From Streptomyces caelestis (GTDB taxonomy: Bacteria > Actinomycetota > Actinomycetes > Streptomycetales > Streptomycetaceae): 64,000 nucleotides of DNA. Below the pieces are notes generated by a model. That model searched no databases. It was not told where the DNA came from and was given only the letters and a program-made list of their open reading frames with translations. Shown here one piece after another: positions 58,339 through 64,000 of this stretch. Numbering within the stretch: position 1 is the stretch's first letter; each line of letters begins with the position of its first letter. A program made the position numbers and the translations under genes. The stretch is taken from the NCBI RefSeq assembly GCF_014205255.1, contig NZ_JACHNE010000001.1, positions 5,332,001 through 5,396,000 of the forward strand, written 5' to 3'.

Positions 58339-58968
58339 CTAGGCGCTCGGCCAGAACTGTGCGATGTAGCGCTCGACTCCGTGCACCACACCGTGCTGGG
58401 TCTGCGCAGATGCCGCCTCACGGCCGGTGCACACCACTCGCACCGTCCAGACGCCCGGCCCGTCCGACAACTCGATCGCCTCTGGCATCGGTCCTGCCGT
58501 CATCCCCCTGGCGCGCAACTTGCCCGAAGAACAAACGATGCCGGCCAGGGCTGTCTCATCCCACTCTCCGGCCGGCACGGCCGGCTCCCCGTCCCAGATC
58601 TCCACCGTCAGGGACGCGGTGTGGGTGTGCCCGGCACTGTAGAAATCAAGGCGCCCAGGGTGAGCAGTGAGGAACGTGCCGCTCTCGAAACCCTCAGGGA
58701 ACAGCACAGGAACCTGCGTGTCGTCGAAGTCCTGCAAGGCCCATCCGTTGTAGTCCACATTCACCGGATACTCCTGGCGCCTGATCAGGCCGGCCACGTC
58801 ACCCACCCCTTGCCGTCGTCTGGTGCGAGGCACCCCAGCATCGTCGATCTTCGGCGGCGAGATCACTGCGGAACCAGCCTTTGCGCGGCGAGGCGGCGCT
58901 AGCTGCACAGGCAAGACATGGGCCTCGGCGCTCTTCGAGAGACCATGCAGGTGGCTTGGCTCAGTCAT
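58339..58968 (-). CDS. hypothetical protein coupled to a transporter-like gene
   Basis: A 209-residue soluble protein. The ATG at 58968 overlaps the stop of the upstream gene (ATGA) and has GGGGAG five bases before it, so translation is probably coupled. The first 68 residues are basic and low in order; the rest is well structured (VDYNGWALQDFDDTQVPVLF, SLTVEIWDGEPAVPAGEWDE, GVWTVRVVCTGREA). GTG 58764, behind AGGAG with a six-base gap, is a second good start that would give a 141-residue protein made only of that structured part. I know no named family. The acidic, beta-rich domain resembles immunity-type proteins in style only. Confidence 0.6.
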   Translation of the reverse strand: MTEPSHLHGLSKSAEAHVLPVQLAPPRRAKAGSAVISPPKIDDAGVPRTRRRQGVGDVAGLIRRQEYPVNVDYNGWALQDFDDTQVPVLFPEGFESGTFLTAHPGRLDFYSAGHTHTASLTVEIWDGEPAVPAGEWDETALAGIVCSSGKLRARGMTAGPMPEAIELSDGPGVWTVRVVCTGREAASAQTQHGVVHGVERYIAQFWPSA

Positions 58969-59875
58969 TGAGACTCCCCGAGGCCGTCGAGCCAGGCGAC
59001 GTCGAGGGCGGCGGCGACGGCCAGCGCCGCCGCTGCCGTCTTGGCCCAGGTGAACACGGTCGCCCAGCGGCGGATGCCGGTGCGGGCCCGGGGCCGCAGG
59101 AACTCGGCGGCGAGCAGCGCGGCACGGCAGGCCAGGGCGAGCACGAGCAGCACGACGGTCGCGTGGCGCAGGACACCGCGGTCGTCGTCGTTCCACAGGT
59201 ACAGGCGTGCGCTGTCGGAGCTGATCGGCCGCGCCCCGGCCAGCGCCGAGAGGGCCAGCGCCCCGCCCGCGAGCCAGTGGTCGCCGCGCCCCTCGGTCAC
59301 CTGCCGCACATCGAAACGGGCCAGGGCGAGGACGTACAGCACGAGCCCCAGCCAGAACAGCACCAGCGCCGCGTGCGTGAGCCAGGCCGCCGACTCGGCT
59401 GCGGCGAGCGTGGCGCCGAGCACGGCGAGGCCCTGCGTGGCCCTGCAGCGTGCGAACACCGTCCCCGGCCCGCGCCGCTCCCCGTCCTGCGCGGGAAGGG
59501 CCAGCGGCAGCGGCCAGAGGAGCACGGCCAGCACGAGCAGTGCCGCGGCCAGAGACTGCGAGCCGGCCGCCGAGAAGCCGGCGCCCAGGACGGCCGTCGC
59601 CGCGCGGTGGTGAGGGCGGCCGTCGCCACGGTGTCCAGGAGGCCCGGCACCCCCGCGTACGCCCGCCCCCTCGTGCCGGCCGGCAGCAGCCGCAGGGTGA
59701 AGTTCGCGGTGAGCATCAGCCAGGCCGCGCAGGCCAGGCCGGGGGCGATGCGTGAGAGGGCGCCGTACCCCGCCAGATCCAGACCGACCGACAGGGTGCC
59801 GGTCGCCAGCACGGCGGCACTGGCGGACGACGCTCGCTGCGCCCACCAGGTGGTGGAGGGGGAGGGGCCGGGCAT
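58965..59875 (-). pseudogene. TDT-family (tellurite resistance/C4-dicarboxylate transporter) gene with one frameshift
   Basis: The first frame (from ATG 59875) reads STTWWAQRASSASAAVLATG, AAWLMLTANFTLRLLPAGTR and VPGLLDTVATAALTTA. Near 59598-59606 (in CGCCGCGCGG) one base appears to be missing. The other frame continues ATAVLGAGFSAAGSQSLAAA, VLFWLGLVLYVLALARFDVR, QVTEGRGDHWLAGGALALSA and AALDVAWLDGLGESQ. The combined length (about 300 residues) and the membrane helices, with the GDHWLAGGALA motif, are those of TDT/TehA-like transporters. All parts remain, so this is either a very recent mutation or a sequence error. The downstream hypothetical gene overlaps its stop. Confidence 0.75.
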
Positions 59876-59985
59876 GGGCCCGATGCTAGGAGGCGCCGCG
59901 CGCGTTGCGAGCGGGGCACGCGCGCGTGCGCCTCACAAACGCGCGAGCACCCTCACGCGCGCGTGCCCTCGGTGACGTACGGGCC

Positions 59986-61179
59986 TCAGGCCGGCCGCAC
60001 CACGCTGCGGATCGACGACTCGCCGTCGTAGTAGATCGACTCCTCGCGCACGTAGGTGCCGGGCTTCGGGGCGTGGATCATCATGCCGTTGCCGATGTAG
60101 ATGCCGACGTGGGTGATGTCGTCGTAGAAGAAGACCAGGTCACCGGGCTGCGCCTGGGAGACGGGGACCGTGGTGCCGGAGTCGACCTGGTCGTAGGTCG
60201 TGCGCGGCAGGGTCACACCGGCGGCCTTCCACGCGGCCTGGGTGAGGCCGGAGCAGTCGTAGGAGCCGGGGCCGACGGCGCCCCAGACGTACGGCTTGCC
60301 GATCTGGGCGCGGGCGAAGGCGAGCGCCTTCTCGGCCTTGGTGGCGTACGAGGAGTCGGCCGGGGCCGTCGCGGAGGACGCGCCGGACCCCGCCGAAGCG
60401 GACGAGCCGGAGCCCGCCGACGTGGAACCGCTGTCCTGCTGCGGGGCGGCCACCTCCTGCGCCTGCTGCTGTGCGGCCTGCTGCCGGGCCAGCTCGTCGG
60501 CCTTGCGGGCGGCCTCCTGCTGCTTCTCCCTCTCGATCGCCGCGAGCCGCGCCTTCTCCGCGGCGGTCAGCTTCGACAGCAGTTCGCGCGCGTCGGCGAG
60601 CTTTCGCTGGACGGTGGCCTTGGCCGCCTTCAGGTCGCCCTGCGTCTCGTTGAGCGTCTCGAGGCTCTCGGTGGCCTCCTGGCGCTGCTTCATCGTCTCG
60701 GACTGCTGGGTGACGTACTCGTCGACCGCTTCCTTCTGACGGCCGGTCATCCGGTCCATCAGCTGGGTCTGGTCGAAGTAGTCCTGCGGGGTGTCCGCGA
60801 GCAGGAACGTCGCCGTGTCCGGGGCGGAGGCGCCGGTGCGGTACTGGGCGGCGGCGAAGGAACCCAGCTTCTCCCGCGCCTCGTTGAGCTTCTGGGTGCG
60901 CTGCGCGACGCCGTCGAGGAGGGTGTCGACGCGCTTGCGCTGCTTCGCGGTCTTCTCCTTGGCCGCGTTGTACTTGTCGGTGGCCGACTCGGCCTGGCGG
61001 TAGAGGTCGTCGACCTTCTTCTCGACTTCCTCCAGGCTCGGCTTGCCGTCGGCATCGGGGGCGGCGTTGGCCGACTGGGAGAGCAGGGCCACGGATGTGA
61101 GGGCCGCCGTTGCGAGGGCGGGGGTCCGTATGCCTGCGACGCGCGTACCCGCGGGACGCGACTTGCGGTGCGACGCCAA
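59986..61179 (-). CDS. secreted NlpC/P60 peptidoglycan hydrolase (second), c-di-AMP riboswitch controlled
   Basis: A 397-residue exported hydrolase, paralogous to the protein at 56100-57167. A signal peptide covers about 1-39 (ALATAALTSVALLSQSANA), a long coiled coil spans about 45-225 (VEKKVDDLYRQAESATDKYN onward), and an Ala/Ser/Gln-rich linker leads to the NlpC/P60 domain in the last 115 residues: PYVWGAVGPGSYDCSGLTQA with the catalytic Cys, and DITHVGIYIGNGMMIHAPKP with the His. The TTG start at 61179 lies nine bases after AAGGAG. The leader carries a ydaO-type riboswitch, so expression should respond to cyclic di-AMP, tying wall hydrolysis to turgor and resuscitation as for other Streptomyces wall hydrolases. 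Confidence 0.94.
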   Translation of the reverse strand: MASHRKSRPAGTRVAGIRTPALATAALTSVALLSQSANAAPDADGKPSLEEVEKKVDDLYRQAESATDKYNAAKEKTAKQRKRVDTLLDGVAQRTQKLNEAREKLGSFAAAQYRTGASAPDTATFLLADTPQDYFDQTQLMDRMTGRQKEAVDEYVTQQSETMKQRQEATESLETLNETQGDLKAAKATVQRKLADARELLSKLTAAEKARLAAIEREKQQEAARKADELARQQAAQQQAQEVAAPQQDSGSTSAGSGSSASAGSGASSATAPADSSYATKAEKALAFARAQIGKPYVWGAVGPGSYDCSGLTQAAWKAAGVTLPRTTYDQVDSGTTVPVSQAQPGDLVFFYDDITHVGIYIGNGMMIHAPKPGTYVREESIYYDGESSIRSVVRPA

Positions 61180-61198
61180 GGGAGGCGACTCCTTCCAT

Positions 61199-61356
61199 GC
61201 TCCGCCTACCGGGTTAGCTGTCGGGTTCGGGCGGGTATATCGGAAGGGTTGCCCTACGGCCGTCTCCGCGCAGGGAGTCGGGCCGATTCACCCCAGAGTT
61301 CTCGGTTGGGTCCCCGGCTCCGGCTGCCGCTGCGGCACGCCGGACTCGGCGGAGGC
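61199..61356 (-). ncRNA. ydaO-yuaA (cyclic di-AMP) riboswitch
   Basis: Read on the minus strand, the conserved elements follow in order: GCCGGGGACCCA, GGGGTGAATCGG, GTAGGGCAACCCTTCC, and CCCGAACCCGACAGCTAACC directly followed by CGGTAGGCG, the hallmark of the family. The outer stem is CCTCCGCC (61355-61348) with GGCGGAGC (61206-61199). The 3' end of the aptamer is only a few bases before AAGGAG of the NlpC/P60 gene, so it may act by blocking ribosome access or by termination. Confidence 0.92.
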
Positions 61357-61404
61357 CGCGCGGCCCGGCGACGTTCGCCGGTGGGGGTCGTGCGGCCTGC
61401 CCGC

Positions 61405-61434
61405 ACGGTAGCCAACTCGTGTGGCCCTTGTGAA
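61405..61434 (-). promoter_or_regulatory. promoter candidate of the riboswitch-controlled gene
   Basis: On the minus strand, TTCACA (61434-61429), 18-bp spacer and TACCGT (61410-61405). Transcription would start about 40 bases upstream of the riboswitch. Confidence 0.4.
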
Positions 61435-61535
61435 GGTTGATGGGTGATATGCCCGATACATTTTCGTGACCTCATTCCGAAGTGTCGCCGAGAGTGATCG
61501 GTCGACGAGGGTTGGTCACGAGTCGTCCGCAAATG

Positions 61536-61557
61536 TCACAGCCGTAGCAGGCTGTGA
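61536..61557. promoter_or_regulatory. 22-bp palindrome between the NlpC/P60 and pcrA genes
   Basis: TCACAGCC-N6-GGCTGTGA is a perfect eight-base inverted repeat in the divergent intergenic region. It is the mirror of a CRP-type site (TGTGA-N6-TCACA) and so is not one. The binding protein is unknown. Confidence 0.45.
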
Positions 61558-61651
61558 TCATGCGGGGGTGCAGGGTGACGAAGGGGTCGTTTCGGCGATG
61601 TTCTCAGGGCGGCGGCGGGCTGTCAGTGGGGCGCCCTAGACTCGGAGAGCG

Positions 61652-64000
61652 ATGAGCAGCCTCTTTGACGACAGCTTCCTGGCGGACCTCCAGGCCCAGC
61701 GGGGCCCTGCGGACGAGCCCCCGCCGCCACCCGAGGACGATCACGCTCCGGAGCCGGTTCCGGACGATCTGTTCGGCGGGAAGTTCGACGTGCCGCCGGA
61801 CCGGGACGCCTACTACCGCGACGGCGCCCCACGCCCGGTGGTGGACACCGCCGCCCTCCTGGAGGGGCTGAACGACAACCAGCGCGCCGCCGTCGTCCAC
61901 TCCGGCTCCCCGCTGCTCATCGTGGCCGGCGCCGGCTCCGGCAAGACCCGCGTGCTCACCCACCGCATCGCCCACCTGCTCGCCGAGCGGGGCGTGCACC
62001 CGGGCCAGATCCTCGCGATCACCTTCACCAACAAGGCCGCGGGCGAGATGAAGGAGCGCGTCGAGCAGCTCGTCGGCCCCCGGGCGAACGCGATGTGGGT
62101 GATGACCTTCCACAGCGCGTGCGTGCGCATCCTGCGGCGCGAGAGCAAGAAGCTCGGCTTCACATCCTCCTTCTCGATCTACGACGCCGCCGACTCCAAG
62201 CGCCTGATGGCCCTGGTCTGCCGTGACCTGGACCTCGATCCCAAGCGCTTCCCGCCGAAGTCCTTCAGCGCCAAGATCAGCAACCTGAAGAACGAGCTGA
62301 TCGACGAGGAGGACTTCGCCGCCCAGGCCTCCGACGGCTTCGAGAAGACCCTCGCCCAGGCCTACGCGATGTACCAGTCGCGGCTGCGCGAGGCGAACGC
62401 CCTCGACTTCGACGACCTGATCATGACGACGGTCAACCTGCTGCGCGCCTTCCCGGACGTCGCCGAGCACTACCGCCGCCGCTTCCGCCACGTGCTGGTG
62501 GACGAGTACCAGGACACCAACCACGCCCAGTACGCCCTCGTCCGGGAGCTCGTCGGCACCTCCGAGCACCCCGCCGACGTGCCGCCGGGCCCGGACGACG
62601 TCCCGCCCGCCGAGCTGTGCGTGGTGGGTGACGCCGACCAGTCGATCTACGCCTTCCGTGGCGCGACGATCCGCAACATCCTCCAGTTCGAGGAGGACTA
62701 CCCGGACGCGACGACGATCCTGCTGGAGCAGAACTACCGCTCCACCCAGACGATCCTCAGCGCGGCCAACGCGGTCATCGAGCGCAACGAGTCCCGCCGC
62801 CCCAAGAACCTGTGGACCAACGCGGGCGCGGGCGCCACGATCACCGGGTACGTCGCCGACACCGAACACGACGAGGCGCAGTTCGTCGCCGACGAGATAG
62901 ACCGCCTCACCGACGCCGGCGAGGCGAAGGCGGGCGACGTCGCGGTCTTCTACCGCACCAACGCCCAGTCCCGCGTCTTCGAAGAGATCTTCATCCGCGT
63001 CGGCCTGCCCTACAAGGTCGTCGGCGGTGTCCGCTTCTACGAGCGCAAGGAGGTCCGGGACGTCCTGGCCTACCTGCGCGTGCTGGCCAACCCGGAGGAC
63101 TCGGTGCCGCTGCGCCGGATCCTCAACGTGCCCAAGCGGGGCATCGGCGATCGCGCCGAGGCGATGATCGACGCCCTGGCCCAGCGCGAGAAGATCAGCT
63201 TCCCGCAGGCGCTCAAGCGCGTCGACGAGGCGTACGGCATGGCCGCGCGCTCCACCAACGCCGTCAAGCGGTTCAACACGCTGATGGAGGACCTCCGCAC
63301 GATCGTCGAGTCCGGCGCCGGACCGGCCACGGTGCTGGAGGCCGTCCTGGAACGCACCGGGTACCTCGCCGAGTTGCAGGCCTCCACCGACCCGCAGGAC
63401 GAGACCCGGATCGAGAACCTCCAGGAGCTCGCGGCCGTTGCCATGGAGTTCGAGCAGGAGCGCGGCGAGGACGAGCGGGGCACCCTGTCCGACTTCCTCG
63501 AACAGGTCGCGCTGGTCGCCGACTCCGACCAGATCCCCGACGAGGAGGACGGCGACGGCGTCATCACGCTGATGACCCTGCACACCGCCAAGGGCCTGGA
63601 GTTCCCGGTCGTCTTCCTGACCGGCATGGAGGACGGCGTCTTCCCGCACATGCGTGCCCTCGGCCAGGCCAAGGAGCTGGAGGAGGAGCGGCGCCTGGCG
63701 TACGTCGGCATCACGCGCGCGCGGGAACGGCTGTATCTGACGCGGTCCACCCTGCGCAGCGCCTGGGGCCAGCCGTCGTACAACCCGCCCTCCCGGTTCC
63801 TGGAGGAGATCCCGCCGGCCTACCTGGAGTGGAAGCGGACGGGGGCGACCGCGCCCGCGTCCTCCGGGCCGGTCTCCGCAGTGGCGGCCTCGCTGTCGTC
63901 GTCCCGCTCGCGCTCGTCGGCGTCGGGCGCGTCCGGTTTCGCCACCCGCCGGACCTCCGAGAAGCCGGTCGTGGCACTGGCGGTCGGGGACCGGGTCACA
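61652..64000 (+). CDS. pcrA: ATP-dependent DNA helicase PcrA/UvrD, 3' end outside window
   Basis: The first 783 residues of a superfamily 1A helicase that unwinds DNA in repair and displaces RecA. A poorly conserved acidic N-terminus of about 70 residues is followed by LNDNQRAAVVHSGSPLLIVA, Walker A in AGAGSGKTRVLTHRI, motif Ia TFTNKAAGEMKERV, motif II VDEYQDTN, motif III VGDADQSIYAFRGA, motif IV QNYRSTQTIL, motif V LMTLHTAKGLEFPVVFL, and motif VI LAYVGITRARERLY. The ATG at 61652 has GGAG five bases upstream and a TAGACT box ten bases before, so the leader is very short. The frame is still open at base 64000, within the Ser/Ala-rich C-terminal tail. Confidence 0.96.
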   Translation, partial: MSSLFDDSFLADLQAQRGPADEPPPPPEDDHAPEPVPDDLFGGKFDVPPDRDAYYRDGAPRPVVDTAALLEGLNDNQRAAVVHSGSPLLIVAGAGSGKTRVLTHRIAHLLAERGVHPGQILAITFTNKAAGEMKERVEQLVGPRANAMWVMTFHSACVRILRRESKKLGFTSSFSIYDAADSKRLMALVCRDLDLDPKRFPPKSFSAKISNLKNELIDEEDFAAQASDGFEKTLAQAYAMYQSRLREANALDFDDLIMTTVNLLRAFPDVAEHYRRRFRHVLVDEYQDTNHAQYALVRELVGTSEHPADVPPGPDDVPPAELCVVGDADQSIYAFRGATIRNILQFEEDYPDATTILLEQNYRSTQTILSAANAVIERNESRRPKNLWTNAGAGATITGYVADTEHDEAQFVADEIDRLTDAGEAKAGDVAVFYRTNAQSRVFEEIFIRVGLPYKVVGGVRFYERKEVRDVLAYLRVLANPEDSVPLRRILNVPKRGIGDRAEAMIDALAQREKISFPQALKRVDEAYGMAARSTNAVKRFNTLMEDLRTIVESGAGPATVLEAVLERTGYLAELQASTDPQDETRIENLQELAAVAMEFEQERGEDERGTLSDFLEQVALVADSDQIPDEEDGDGVITLMTLHTAKGLEFPVVFLTGMEDGVFPHMRALGQAKELEEERRLAYVGITRARERLYLTRSTLRSAWGQPSYNPPSRFLEEIPPAYLEWKRTGATAPASSGPVSAVAASLSSSRSRSSASGASGFATRRTSEKPVVALAVGDRVT

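Noticed and set aside
61536..61557. CRP-type operator
   Set aside because: The half-sites are in reverse order (TCACA...TGTGA instead of TGTGA...TCACA), so it is kept only as an unassigned palindrome.
1..64000. CRISPR arrays, integrase/attachment sites or prophage genes
   Set aside because: No regularly spaced repeats, no integrase and no phage-structure genes were found; the tandem repeats present are coding repeats or hairpin units.

Overview
The window is a chromosome segment of a Streptomyces species or a very close relative. It is very GC-rich with strong third-position GC bias, uses GTG and TTG starts, and carries developmental genes (bldM, whiD). The gene order tsaD - groES - groEL1 - whiD (WhiB3-type) - sigD - guaB - guaB3 - choD also matches the order I know from Mycobacterium tuberculosis (Rv3419c back to Rv3409c), so the backbone is conserved actinobacterial core. 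I see no tRNA, rRNA, CRISPR array, prophage or secondary-metabolite cluster.

Layout. 1-1.6 kb: 3' part of tsaD and small conserved genes. 1.6-6.6 kb: a xylan or beta-glucan module with a GH3 glycosidase, a divergent LacI regulator and a secreted GH10 xylanase with a CBM2. Palindromes of the form CGAA-N3-TTCG link the GH3/LacI intergenic region to the xylanase leader. 6.7-11.4 kb: an LCP protein, a decayed sigma-factor fragment, a methyltransferase and two overlapping polysaccharide deacetylase lipoprotein genes. 11.4-13.7 kb: groES-groEL1 behind two CIRCE operators. 13.7-17.5 kb: miscellaneous enzymes and a LysR regulator. 17.5-23 kb: whiD, bldM (with a recognisable sigma-BldN-type promoter), sigD, guaB and guaB3. 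23-28 kb: hairpin tandem repeats, a nucleotide-sugar dehydrogenase homologue lacking its catalytic residues, glpD and a secreted serine hydrolase. 28-38 kb: five consecutive Ser/Thr kinase genes, the second a clear pseudokinase. 38-41.6 kb: succinic-semialdehyde dehydrogenase-like gene and choD-like GMC oxidoreductase. 41.6-47.2 kb: a sortase-anchored surface protein, chorismate mutase behind an apparent Phe/Tyr attenuator with a leader peptide, and guaA. 47-54 kb: aldolase, a scrambled IS701-like relic, a frameshifted DUF4429/SHOCT gene, membrane proteins and an 82-bp tandem duplication. 54-56 kb: a PspC-containing two-component system divergent from a PspC/toast-rack-like gene. 56-64 kb: two NlpC/P60 hydrolases (one under a ydaO c-di-AMP riboswitch), a frameshifted TDT-type transporter and pcrA/uvrD, which runs off the end.

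The genes fall into a few functional sets: protein folding and heat shock (groES/groEL1), GMP synthesis (guaB, guaB3, guaA), morphological development (whiD, bldM, sigD) and cell-wall or envelope work (LCP, deacetylases, NlpC/P60 proteins, membrane kinases, PspC system, sortase substrate). Four loci are broken by what each looks like a single missing base, so real decay and sequence error must both be considered. The most noteworthy signals are the leader-peptide attenuator of chorismate mutase, the pseudokinase inside the kinase array, the dehydrogenase without catalytic residues, and the shared xylan operators.
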